In this document: piece after piece, positions 25,260-38,500 of the stretch
How positions within the stretch are numbered: the first letter of the stretch is position 1
Layout of the letters: every line of letters begins with the position of its first letter
NCBI GenBank assembly: GCA_914767715.1
Contig: OU612074.1
Location: forward strand, 20,076,062-20,136,061
DNA: 60,000 bases
Origin: Membranipora membranacea
Taxonomy: Eukaryota; Bryozoa; Gymnolaemata; Cheilostomatida; Membraniporidae
Direction: 5' to 3'
Notes under the pieces: model-generated
The model's database searches: none
What the model was told of the DNA's origin: nothing
The model's input: the letters and a program-made list of their open reading frames with translations, nothing else
Made by a program: the position numbers and the translations under genes

Positions 25260-26079
25260 CCTTCACTCTACTGACAGATAGAGATGTACATCTTCACTTT
25301 GGTAAGTTATATATATATTTATATATCTTTTAGAGACAACCCGGTACCTTGAGGAAAATACGCCTGAACTTGTCTTCTGGTAATAAGTCACAGGTTTTAA
25401 CTAATTTATACATGTTGTTGGGTGTTTATAACAAACATCACTTAGTTCATCCAGTCACCCAGTGCAGGCTTCGCTAGAACACATTTTTATTAGATTTCTC
25501 CAGATATGGTAGAAGGGTGCCAACTCTGAATGCTGACAAATAGAATACTTGAAGAAGCTAAATACGGCTGAACTTATTTCCTGGTAATTACGGGAAGGGT
25601 TTACTGTGCATCTACAAACAATATCCTCTATAACAGTTACATGTTAGAAAGAATGTGTGTATGCTTGATTAGATCTGTCCAGATATGGTAGAGGGGTAGC
25701 AACTCTGAATGCCCACCAATAGAATTAAACTTGTTCTAAGGTTTCACATTGTTTGTTTTAGGGAAGCAACATAGATGACCAACTCTTCTGTGGTTAGTTG
25801 AACATTATTGATAACCAATATTAGCAAAAACCTCTGCATCACTTTGTAAAGGAGCAGCCACAGTGATGCCTCACACAATGTCATCAATTGCCATCACTTT
25901 CTAGAGAAGAGTCAATCACACCAAATCTACAGATAAAAATGTTTGTTCAATGAGAAGCCACCGGCTCAATAACACGTCGCTTGCATATGGCATTTACAGT
26001 AAATTGTATATTTGTGGTGCAACTATGTTTTTTTTTGTGTTTTTCTGATGATCAGCCATATTTTGAATTTGAATTCTTT

Positions 26080-26236
26080 TTTGGGGATGGTGAGATGGCG
26101 CAATCGGTTAGCGCGCATGCTATTCACTGCCAGGCGATAAGTGCCGCAGGAGTTGTGGGTTCGAGCCCCACTGGGGGAGCTTTCATTGTTGATTGTTCTA
26201 GCCCCCAGCACCTTCGGGTGTATACCTCTCCTGAAT
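26080..26236 (+). mobile_element. tRNA-derived SINE, insertion unique to unit 2
   Basis: A box TGGCGCAATCGGTTAGCGC (26096-26114) and B box GGTTCGAGCCC (26158-26168). The flanking sequence reads straight through at the paralogous site near 40400-40410 (TATTTTGAATGTTTTTAATTTTAG), so it inserted after the Y modules duplicated. The acceptor-stem ends do not pair, so it is a SINE rather than a tRNA gene. Confidence 0.7.
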
Positions 26237-27279
26237 GTTTTAAATTTTAATCTTGTTTTAATGGCATGACAAACATGCAAAATATAACAAGTTAATATTG
26301 AATTACTGTAGTTTTCCAAATTGATGTGTCATCAGAAGGTCGAAATTTCATCTGGACCATTGAATGGACTACTCACGTGATCAAACCAACCAAAGAAGGA
26401 CTAGTCAGTCCCTGCAGTGTGTTGCATATTCCGATCCTGAAAGACTGCTGGGTAGTCTCATTGATATAAATATATATGAATGGGTAGTATATATGAGAGC
26501 ACATGAGGGGCTGATAGGGTTGTGACTTACCTGTTAGTTAAAAACCTCATGATGACCAAATCACTCTTGTATGAGGGCACTGCGAGTGAATATTTTATTA
26601 CAAGGAGTTATGTTCCTTTTTAGTATGAGAAGACGACTAAGTATTTACGGTCCATGATATCAGGGAGAGTGGGAGGGGTATATCCACCCTCCCTGATGAC
26701 ATGATGCCCCACGCTAGCTCCCCAGCTGGCCCTCATTAACCTTCACTGATGATTACCCTTAGTAACTTTTCAGATAGATATTCTAATCCTTGTCTTTGAG
26801 TCTTCGGCCAAAAATTGCTTTTCAAATATTTATGATTTGATACCAGCATTATTATTTCCCACTAGTTATTATTATTATCGCCATAGTTAAACTTATTGAT
26901 GACACAGGCTTTTAAACTATTTTTGATTTAGATTGTAGAGTTTATTGATATCAGTAATGGTAAAGTATGATCTGTGAGTACTCATTCACATTCATCCATC
27001 CTATCTTTACATACGACCAGAGGTTAAAAAACTTCACTGCCATTCTTAATCTTTGATAAGTGACTGTTCAATATTAACATTCTTAAAGTTATAACTTTCA
27101 TGTTGGATATTATAAGCACTTATACTTGATGTACTTCTGTGTCATATAACTGTGTAGCAGCTCCAGCAGAAGGAGGAGGGAATCAGCAGGATTTGGTCCC
27201 AGACTCATTCAGTCTGATGTGTGAGGAGGCAGCACTTAAAACCAGGATGTCTCATACCTGGGATATCACATGTCTGCCT

Positions 27280-27428
27280 TACCCTGATGAGATTCACTTA
27301 GACCCGGATCTAGTTTTACTCAGTCGGTAGGTGGACCCTGTTCACTTGCCTTCTTCTCTATGTTACTATCCTCTGGTTCTTGATGCGCTGGTGGCTCGTT
27401 TATAGTTGTGGTTCACCTTCCATCAGGG
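27280..27428 (-). pseudogene. Decayed copy of the minus-strand gene's exon, unit 2
   Basis: Same alignment as at 7365-7513: GATGAGATTCACTTAGAC followed by CCTCTGGTTCTTGATG. Not open on the minus strand. Confidence 0.65.
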
Positions 27429-28221
27429 ATATCTTGGTAACCCTCAATCCCCTTATAAAACGCTGCACTAAACTAAATTAAGAATTTTATCTCTCGTGAG
27501 TCTCCCTCAGGAATCTCATGGTAATTGTATTCTATTTATTTACCAATATTATCATTATCAGGTGCAGGTGCCCATCCTGATTAGCAGTATATTTAATTGG
27601 CTTCATCTAGCCATACGATGGACATTTTTCACTACACAATCCAATGATATAATACCACCCACAAATAAGTGCTTTACATACACCGTATCTGGTGAAAACC
27701 TCTAGAAAACTGATTAGTGCTTATTACATGACATTTGTAGAATCCCTCATATTTTGATGTTTACCTATCAATTTTCACTCACTATATGCTAAAGACAAAG
27801 CAGGCTATCGTAATATTTATCGCATTTTCAAGTTGGAACTCAGTGATACAGATTTTGATCCTTTAGTGCAGGAGCGTATCAAGCAGATTATGATGATATT
27901 TTACCTTGACAATTCCTATTTTATACATGACTTTTTAGAGCATTTACCATAGACAAAACACAGAACACTAGACTGGACAATGAGTGTCCCCATTAAATAC
28001 TGCGACGCAACGACATCTCACTGTGATAGAAAAAGCAATGATGCATGTGTTTTTCGGAGTAATTTCCCTTTGATGCAGATAACTTTATAGATTTTATAGA
28101 ATTTGATACAGAATAACAGCAGCAATCTTCTGCAGCACAGGTTACAGCTTTGTCTATATTCTGTCTAACTCATCACCTATTTTTATTGAGCAAAAATGAC
28201 ATAGAAATATTAGTTAAACGG

Positions 28222-28633
28222 CATATCGTACTTGACAAGTAATCTAAATTCAAAAGTTGGAGATTTCAATTTACAGCGATACTGTATGTACCCATGGCAA
28301 ATCTCCGAGGGTGTGAAGTACCCGAGCGATGGGGGTTTGAGGGCAGTGTGATCCCCCAACAGAATCCGGGATAGAACCCGGCCGCTGATGCTCTGAGAGC
28401 GTTTCTAGCCACTAGGAAGGGCTAAAAACGCTCAGAGAATCACAAAATTATTTGGGATCAATATGACTCACTCTTCGACAAGTGCTTGGAAAGCTACTAA
28501 AAATTGCGGTAGGGCTGTTTTCTCTCAAATCTGGAGGAAATAGTGCGTGAGAATTACAAAAACTGGGAAGGGGGCGGAAATTGATGTAGAAATCTGGAGG
28601 GTCCCACCTGAATAGGGAGAATTGGCAAGTATG
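28222..28633. mobile_element. Nested 412-bp relative of the 8949-9922 element, in B2
   Basis: Starts CATATCGTACTTGACAAG, ends GGCAAGTATG. Flanked by TTAAACGG (28214-28221) and TTAAACAG (28634-28641). Internal deletion relative to the 974-bp form. Confidence 0.7.
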
Positions 28634-29954
28634 TTAAACAGTGATTGTAAATATAATGCTGATAATTAGTACCCATTAGAGCCCAAATCATGCTACTGAA
28701 CATTTTGAATATGTAGATGATTGTACATGCACGCTACACTGTCTCATCTCCAAGGCCATGATAACATAGCTATTTGCGATTGGAATCAAACCGAGCATCG
28801 CTGTAGTAGGTCTAGCCTTGTTATTTTGTCATGGCTGCGAATCAGAGCATACCGCAGAATAAGATTTTTAATGAGTGAAGTACAGTGGGATGCTCTTTTA
28901 AATGTGCCCTTGTTGTTGTTAAGTAATAAATTTGATAATGTGCGGTGACAACTACATTATTCAAATTTGGCGCTAGCCCTACGGTACCAATAGTGTGTCG
29001 GACGGTTCTTTCTGCTGCATGGAAAGTTTTATCTACAACTGGGTTAGTGAGTTGAGCACTCCTTGGTTTGAGGCCTCCCAAATTACTTATAATAAGAATT
29101 AATAATGAGCAGCCAGCCTGATACACTTAGGGATATCAATGCAGGCATATCCCAACCATACAAATTATATTTTTGCTTGTAAATAAGAGCATGTGATTGA
29201 CTAGTCTGTTATCACAAGCTTTGTTTTGGGGTTCAAAAAGCTTATCAAGCCAGTCGAGGTCATTCAAACATACTTGGCTAAACAAAACTGATGCATCAAC
29301 TAATCCAACACACAAGATAATCTTGTAACATTGTATGGTGAAGGTTGGATTCCCACAATGCAATTCTAGATTTGAATTTTTAAAGGGGATCAGAAGAAAG
29401 TTCCTAAATCCTATTATAATACTGATGGGAATCGAACCACAATGCATTATTGGATATTGCTGCAAGGTGATTGTCACCCTGTTTTTAGTCGTAGTGTTAG
29501 GAAATGAAGAATTCATGGCCAATGATTATTAGCTAATAACTATTACAGAGTTTTAGCAGATCAAATCCGTTTGGCAATACCTGAAAATAAATCTATGAAA
29601 CGACTTGAGCATAATATCGCGTAACAGGCAGGGGCGTATATTCTAAAAAATAACAGGTAACAGGTGCACCAGGTATATCAATTCCAGTGTGGTTGGTGTT
29701 GAAATGGTGCAATAGCCCACCCAGCCCTAATCGACCGTCTACATCTGGCTGTACATTATAGCTGACACATATCCTCTATAATGGTGTGGAAATCAAAAGC
29801 GGTCAAAGTTTTAGTGGTATATCATATACCTTTGCAAGATGTTATCCTTATCTAACCAAAGTTGCGGGAGGGGGGGGGTAGAATTCAACTTCTTTGTTTT
29901 GTCAAATAGTCTATTTTTAAATTCAATTGTTAGTCGTGATGATGGAGGAGAAAT

Positions 29955-30360
29955 GTTGACCACATACAGCCTACACTCACCCCATCTAACAGCGGGAAGG
30001 CTATTATACACCTTGCAATGCTTTGTGGGAAGATGACATTCTTCCAACCATAAAATATAAAGAGCTTTCAGGGGTTGAGAGAAAATCTTTAATGATATTA
30101 TTATAAACTGATGAGAATTAAACCACTACGTACGTATTACAGTATATTTCAGCAAGGTAATTGTTACCCATGATGATTGAGCAGAAAAAATGACCACATA
30201 CAGACTACACTCATCCCATCTAACAGCGGGAAGGCTATTATACACCTTGCAATGCTTTGTGGGAAGATGCCATTCTTCCAACAATACAATATAAAGAGCT
30301 TTCAGGGGGTTGAGAGAAAATCTTTAATGATATTATTATATACTGATGAGAATTAAACCA
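29955..30360. repeat. Tandem duplication (about 200-bp unit) inside B2
   Basis: Two copies of the block with GACCACATACAG and CATCTAACAGCGGGAAGGCT, matching the duplication in B1. Confidence 0.75.
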
Positions 30361-31029
30361 CTACGTACATATATTATGGTATATTTGAACAAGGTTATTG
30401 TGACCCGGTGTTCAGCAGTTGTCTTATAAAATGAAGAATTCATAGTAAATAATTTTTTGAAGCATTATGTCAAACAATCATTGTAGTTAACAATGGATAA
30501 CCTTGGATATTCCTAAGACGATATTCTGTTTGATTCCAGGTGCAAATAGCTATAAATATGTTATAATGGCCTTCGAGTGTAGTGTGCATGTACAATTATC
30601 TCCATATTCAAAACGTTCAGTACCATGATTTAGGCTCCAAAGGGTACTAAGTATCAGCATTATATTTACAATCACTGTTTATCCAATAGTTCCATGTCAT
30701 TTTTGCTCAATCAAAGTAAGTAATGAGTTAGACAGAATGTAGACAATATATCAAATATGCGTTTTTAGCCCTTCCTATCGGCTAGAAACGCTCTCAGAGC
30801 TGTTACCTGTGCTGCAGAAGATTGCTGCTGCTATTCTGCATCAAATTCTATACAATCTATCAAATTATCTGCATCAAAGGGAGATTACTCCGAAAAACAT
30901 ATGCATCGTTGCTTTTTCTACAACAGCGAGATGTCGTTGCGTCGCAGTATTTAATGGGGACACTTTTTGATAGGCTATTTACTACAAAGTGTCCAGTCTA
31001 GTGTTGTGTGTTTTGTCTATGACATATAC

Positions 31030-32514
31030 CCTCAGGGCGTCTCAGAACCCCGAAGATCCGAACAGCTTGGGCACATGAGTCTTTCGTGCGCGCCGTTTAA
31101 ATTCCTGCTCTTTTTATAATGATTTTTATACCATATTTTAAGACCTGTTATCGAATACTGAATAATTTAGTACAGAACCAAGACTTGTCGATAAATTTTT
31201 ATTTCTTGACTGAATAAATCCATCCATTCGATACATATATAATCATTTAACACATTTTGAGCTTGCAAAACACTAACTGAAAAAATTTCAATATTAAACT
31301 TTTTACATTATGTGATCATTTTCACTCATTGGCCCTGCTCTAAAAATTATTTTGCAATCACCACTTCCCTTTTCTTGGTAATGCTTATTTAAAAACAACA
31401 GTTAGAATAAGGTTAGAAGTGTAAAACTTGCTGCCTTTGAAGTTATGAGTTGTCCCACTCTGCAGGGTTTCTATGGATTCTAAGCAAAATAGTTCATTTA
31501 GTTTAGCCTGAGAACCACAATATCTTTTGATTATGAAGGAATAATTTGTATAAGCCCCATGGTGTAATAATGAATAAGCAACAAAATTTTGCTAAGGGAA
31601 TTCCCCTGACACTGACTTCCTGACCAGGCCCCTCCCCCTAATACAATTTTTCATCAACTAATGGTGTTGAAACTTTGAAGCAAGTGAGTGTGAGAGGAAA
31701 TTACTATAACCTCTATCTATATCCTACACACAAAGCTCACTTTGTCTTGTGACAGATCAATCAGTGTTACATCATAAGACTCTTCATTACATCTACTACT
31801 ACATCTCATCACCACACACTGGTTAGTGGGTAGTAGTCTGTCTAATATTTGATTGTATTGTACACTGCTGCACCTTGATTTGAGGTGGGAACCTCATTCA
31901 CACTGCTGTGCAGTTGGATATCAAACTAAAACTGCAGAGTATAAGTGAAACTCACTGCCCTCTTGCCTTGCAGCCAGCAGGTAACTAATTTCCAAAGACA
32001 TTTAACTATATATTTGGTTACTGCTGATCACAGTCATGTTCTGTAGAGGGAGAACCACTTTTATGTAAAAATTCATAGTAGAGGGTTTCTTGATGCAGCC
32101 CATATTGCGTGCTCAGACATATTTTAGGTACTGCGTCCAATCAAACACTCGTTCGAGGTGCAACAAACGATGTGTGGCAGGTGCTCTATGGGAAATGTCT
32201 TATATTGCACTCATGCTGCCCCCTACAGCACGAGCAAGACTGACTGCTGAATGGGGTTTGAGCGCTGCATGACAATGTCATAAATCTCACAACACCTTCG
32301 CCAGTGCCGGTTTTAGTCCCTAATCATAACAACATAAATTATTGTAATGCTAGCCATTACTATGCATGTCCCCTTCATAGTAGTGTAGGAGAGTACATGC
32401 CTAAGGCTGAGACCCTGATGACCCTTGATGAATAAAAATACTACCTGCTTCTTTAACTGAATCTCATTATCTATAGCTCGTTCCCCTGATTCTTATTCTT
32501 TCCACCTTAAGATA
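31030..32514. other. Upstream region of TRIM2
   Basis: Paralogous to the region before TRIM1. The promoter must lie here or in the adjoining P-like element B2, but no core element is identifiable by eye. Confidence 0.55.
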
Positions 32515-35500
32515 ATGGCTGGAATGGCAGATGCTAGAACTGATGAGATAGCCTGTAGCTTCTGTCTAGAGTATGGTCGCTATCTGACTAGACCTCGCTC
32601 TCTACCCTGCGGACACTACTACTGTGAGCCGTGCCTAGAGACAGATTTTATAGCTCAGAAGGTGGTCAGGTGTATCAGGTGTAGGTAAGAAGTCCCACTG
32701 AGATAACGGCCTGAAGTATATTAACTGGACATGTGGTTGAACAATTGGTTGCTTCCGGAAATTTTGATAGGCCCGGCTTATCTCCCCACAGACTTCAATA
32801 AATAACATGTTTATGCATCAAACTTATGTAAGTCTACTTGTGAGATAATCAATCCTATTTGGATAGACAAGATATGGCCTCTGTGACTTTCCTGAGATAG
32901 GTACTACGGGAAATCGTCATCACAAGCTACCTCATACCTGTCAATATTCCGGCTATTCTTTATGTCAAAGAGCAAATTGGGTGATGCAATATTGAATCTG
33001 TAATCAAAGCAAAAGCCAATCTGTTAGATGGTCCCACTTTTTGAGGGTTTGGCTAGGCAAGGGGGGGGGGGTTGCATTCCACCATCAGGTAGGATTGCTT
33101 GTGCCTAGAATTGAACCTTCACTTGAAAGATCATATACCTATAACCTAACCATTATAACCTCTACTGCCTCACTCGACACTTTATTAAAAATTACATGAT
33201 GATAGCAGATCCAGATTGATTGCTGGTGTGAGGTGAGGTGCCCTTTGGTCACACCATGAGCCTACCTTTCTGTCCTTCGACTCAATTTTGTCACGCATAA
33301 ATCGTTGAGTTCTAATTGGGTCTTATCCAGTTAGCATATATTTCCATATGTTCAATTATATCCTACAGCAGAGTGTATGACATAGATTTGTATTCTCTGC
33401 CACATGCTGACACAAGTGAGAGCACAACTCCAGTATTCTGTGATGCCTGCTCTAAAAAGGGAGAAAGACTCAAAGCTGAAGTGTTTTGTGCTGCCTGTAC
33501 TCAGTGCTTGTGTACTAAACATAAACAGGTAAAACTCAGCTCCATGAAAACTAACAGCTCTTTATACAGCCACTGATTGAATCTTGTGATCAAAATTACA
33601 ATCTTATCAGTCAATGATTGTCTCATAAAATGAACTCGTTGTGTGTCTGATATATTCAAGCTTTGAAGTACCAGTGATAAGGTTACTGTGCAAACAGTGA
33701 TAGAATAAGTCTGAAATGGTCTGATGGTTATTCTCAGTAGACTGTCACGTATCCCTTGGTAGCAACAAGTTCAGATGAATTTTGTGGTTTCAATCAAATG
33801 GGGGCTGTGGCTGCACAGTTTATGATATGATTGGAATCACAATTTTTGCAGTCATGCAGGGCTCTAGTTCAAAGATAGGCACTTACTCCCCTACAATGCT
33901 TAATAAAGTGGCCTTCAAACATTAAATTGAGTATTCGGTGATTTTTATAAAGATTTAAATTCTTTGGGGTACTGGGACTTTGACATGGACCTAGCAGGAA
34001 GAAATAATAGCACCCAAACTTGAGCAATTTTGCTCCCTTAGGGATATTTGCATCCCCTACCATTATTTTGTTAACTACGGCCCTGTCATGAATAATGAAT
34101 ATGCTCACAGAGTAAGGATATACAGAGGGGTCACTTCAATGATAGTTATAGTGCCCGTGGTTTTTGATTCACTGGGGGAAAATTGTGCACAGCTGGATGC
34201 CAAAAACTCATTATCTCTATATGTCATAATGGCATTTTTCTTGCAGACATCCCTACCTTTGATGGGCCATAATCCATTCTGTATTTATCCTAAAGACTGA
34301 TTTCTAACTGTGTTGGAATGTCCAACCTTCAAGCTATACACCATATTGTTGTCATTTTTTGCTAGGATACATAGGCTATGAGTAATCCAGGTTTTTAAAA
34401 TGAGTTTTTTCATATAGATTTACATGTGACAATTGATAGACGGCTGATCATCAAAATTAGGAAATGTTCGTGCATTGACCTAAGCCCCATGTAAATCTAT
34501 TTGATAAAACTCATTTTAAAAACCTGGATTACTCATAGCCTATGTATCCTAGCAAAAAATGACAACAATATGGTGTATAGCTTGAAGATAGGACATTTCA
34601 GAAAAGTTGGAAATCAGTCTTTAGGATAAATACAGAATGAATTATGACCTATCATTGCAAAGGTGGCTATGTCTGCATGACAAAACTCCACTGTAACTTA
34701 TATATATTCTGAAATTGGCAGGTGGGCAGATTGATGAGTTTCCCCCAGTGGATAAAAACCGCAGGCACTATAACGATCATTGAAGTGACCCCTCTGTATA
34801 TCCTTACTCTGTGATATGCTCGTACACTGTTCCTCAAAATCTAGGACCACCTGTTAGTTTCAACACAAGAAATGTTCAAATTCAGACCCCATTTCTCTCT
34901 TTTTTCATTGTAAAGATGCTGATGGCTTTAAAACACAGGCTTTATCGATGTGAGTTTTTATTTTCAGTCTCATGACGACTTACACGATGACCACAAAAAG
35001 ATGACAGTAGAGGAGTATCGTAAACAATGTAGAAAGTTTGTTAAGAAAACCTGCACTAAACATCACGGGCAGAGTCTCATTACTGGATGTCAGATTTGCT
35101 GGGAGGTTTTCTGTGCTGAATGTATGACCGAGTCGACGGCCTGCAAGGATGGTAAAATCATTTACAAGCTGTGATACCCCTACATGCAGACTATGAGCTA
35201 TCAAAATTGTAGTAGTGTAGATATCTGTGATATTATTTAAGCAGGACCAGTTTGTGGTGAACCAACTAATCGCAGCCTAAAGTAATTAGTTTAAAGCTTT
35301 TAACAAGCAGTTTTAGGATCTATGAAGATTAATTATTATCAGATAAACATTAGAACTTTCTCCCCCTAGAGCCAGTTGAATGGGACAAGTCTTTAAGCAG
35401 GCAAATTGGTCCAATCATGACCTCGGTTCTATGATTGTGATGTTGATGACTAATAACTTAGGCTGGTATTTATCTCCACTGTTAGATGACAAAGAGTTCA

Positions 35501-38500
35501 TATCCATCTCCTGTCTCCCTGGTCTCAGTAAATTATTATTTAGATTTAAGAAGTTATCTCCTCCACACACACCTCAGTGCTAGCCTGTACTTTTAGTGAT
35601 AACAGAGCTGGTTGGTTGGTTTATTTTGTCACAAACATTAGGTAAGCTGCGAGATTGAGTGTTTATACTGTTACATGAGTAGGGAATACCAAAAAGAAAC
35701 ATAAACAAAATGAGTAAAGTAAAGTCTGACTTCTAGTGGATTAAAAAATATCTTGCAATATCAAAATCAAGTGTCTGAGGAATGAGTCTTGAGTCTTGAG
35801 CTGCAGGTGATGTTTAGTCTAATAATGAATCGTGTCTTCATGATTTTTAGGTTCAGCTCACAGAACTCAGATACTAGAGAAACTAGAAAAGTATATAGAG
35901 GGTGAGGTAGATATACTGAAGAAAGAAGCTTCTAAACTTGATACTAAACTATCAGCTTATAGTAAGAAATGTGCCACAATACTTGAGGAGCAGGAAACAG
36001 AAACAGACAGTCTTCTGAAAGTGCTGCATGAAACCCGAGACAAGCAGGTTAGCAAATCTGACAATATACATCACACAAGCCACACCGGTCCTGTTTAACT
36101 TGGTTTAAATGTTGGTTAAAACCACAAGGGTTCATCATCACTCGCCGCATCCCGAGGCATGGGTGGCGAGATAGGTTTGCCTTAAGAGCTAGGATGCAAT
36201 GGCTGCGCCAATTTGCTCTCAGTTTGTAGGCAGGTTGGAGCAGCCAACAGGGTCCAACAATCCCCTGTGACCAGTGGACTGCAGTGGAACTCAAACCACC
36301 ACCCTTCAATACTTGCATGCTAAACACCAGCGCTCTAACCAACTAACCCACCTCCTACTCCTTGTGCCTCTGCTAGTGATAAGGTTATTTGGCTTAGTGA
36401 ATAATAATAGTTTGTCCAGCAGATAATAGTTGTACTACCTCCTGAATCATTGATAATCAAATCAAACGTTCCTGTTATAGCTGGCAGATATTAGAGCTAA
36501 ATACGACAAACTGGAGGCAGAGCTGGTGGAAAAGAGAGAGACAACTCATCGAGAGATTGAAGAATTTATCTCCGACAAATTGGGAGACATGATCCCAGAT
36601 TTAAGAAGAGAGATCAAACTCTGTGAGGCCAGACTGAGAGATAATCATCAGGTGACAAAATTATCAACATAAATTGAGATTTTTTTAATCTTTGTGTATG
36701 AGAGCAGAGACAACTTTAGAATCCCAGTCTTTTCCTCATATCAAAGATTTAGATGCCTCAAAGCCTTGACCAGGAGCTTGTCCCAAACTCTCAGGTTACT
36801 GATATGATTGTTGTAACAATTATGTTTTTCTCCATCATTTGTGATTGGTAAAGGTATCCAGGGTAATGAATCCTACACTCACAACTTTCCTCGCAAAAAT
36901 TAAATCTTTTGAATGTTTTATACTTTCACTGATTCACAACTGATTCTATCTTGTTTGTATGACGTAAATTAAAGGTTTTACGGCATTTTTCAGGTGTGAG
37001 ATATAAAGAGACACTCAAAAATAGATCAAATCACTTCTGCAGAAGAAAACTCCAAATCTGAAGATAGACAACTTTCTCACAAAAATATAAATCAATTGAA
37101 TGTATTCTGCCTCCAAAGTAGTTTTATTTCAGATCAGTATTTTACTTTGATACTGATTCACCAATAATTCTACTCTGTTTCTGATTTTTATTTCTATATG
37201 ATAGAGTTTTCATTTTTACTGCTTTATTTAGGTGGACGTGGTTGTGAAATATAAAGATGCACAAAGTCTAATCAAATCACTTCTGGAGGAGAAAACTCCA
37301 AGTCTGAAGATAAACAACGTATTAGGACTTGCAAAGACAGGTGAGTATTGATTAATCAACCTTAGGCTGTCAGGTAAAAACTCTGATGATCACAACAAGT
37401 AGAAGCCTTCATAATATAGTCTGGCGAAAACTGACATGCAAATTTTTTATCCTTCTAGTCCTTCGAGATATTACGAGATATTACTGTGTTGTAACAAACA
37501 GCGACTCTGCAAAAATTCTATACACCTCAGCCACCAGATATTAGCGGGTTAAACCAGAGACATATAAATATTTATCAGTATTTATTTGGTTATAAGTTGA
37601 ACATATACAATTAACCATTACCCATAGACTTAATGATAAACCTAGACAGGACACTATATGGAGCATTAGCATTGAGGCACTGAGGTATTTAATTGTGGGC
37701 GACGTGACGACATCGGAAGGTGTGGACTGTGGAAGCAATGATGTTATCATTGATTTACTGTCAAAAATCCAGCTTTTTTTGTCGGTAACTTGATTAATTT
37801 TGATCGGATTTTGAGTTTGAAAAATACAATAGATTTAGCAGCTTGTCTTGAACAGTTTGATACAAATTTTAGGCGAACAATTTTTGCTTGAAGAAGAAAT
37901 AGCATCAAGTCGATAACAAGACACTGCTCATTTTAAAGCAACTTTCAAACTCAAAATCCGATAAAAATTGATCAAGTTATGAACAATAAACCCGGATTAT
38001 GGACAGTAAATCAATGATTGCAACATCGCTTCTAGACCTTCCAATGTTGTTACTTTGCCTCACAATTAAGTGCCTCAATTCAGCTGTATATGGTGTCCTC
38101 TCTCAGTTTATTATTAAGCCTATGCCATTTCCAAATTTAAGTAAGTGAAAGTTATAGGGAGTTATTTCTCCACAAAGCTAGAGAAGACAAGTCTCAAAAA
38201 AGGATAACTTGTATTATAAATGATCGCCTTTCTGGTTGGTAAGACCAAGATCATTGTACCTTTCAGATTTAGATACACATAAACCATTGCATAATTATTA
38301 TCAGACAATTTCCCGTTTACGAAGGATTATTGATATTCTAGTTTTATTTTGACTATGGAACCTCGGATTAAATACACTGAATTTTTTTTTCCTTTTGTTA
38401 ACTATGTTTAACTTATATATCTCTGATATATTACAGCCCCTATCAGAGGTATTGAGGTGAAGATAATAACTACTGACCCGATCTCTCTCACTGAGGATAG

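Larger units (their letters stand above)
25303..27939. repeat. Y/Z tail module following the orphan exon
   Basis: Homologous to 39731-41999 and, more distantly, to the X module (same order of blocks, for example AGAAGACGACTA and TTCCGATCCTGAAAG against the X versions). Contains a SINE (26080-26236) and a decayed minus-strand exon. No gene is supported. Confidence 0.7.
27948..31021. mobile_element. P-superfamily-like long-TIR element B2 upstream of TRIM2
   Basis: Left end CATAGACAAAACACAG preceded by GCATTTAC (27940-27947). Right end GTTTTGTCTATG followed by ACATATAC (31022-31029), a diverged duplication. The left TIR is intact for about 270 bp up to a nested insertion at 28222-28633; the right TIR is shortened. 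The interior has short non-homologous reading frames only, so it is non-autonomous. Confidence 0.8.

Noticed and set aside
26092-26186. Functional tRNA gene
   Set aside because: A and B boxes are present, but the acceptor-stem ends do not pair and the anticodon arm is irregular; treated as a SINE.
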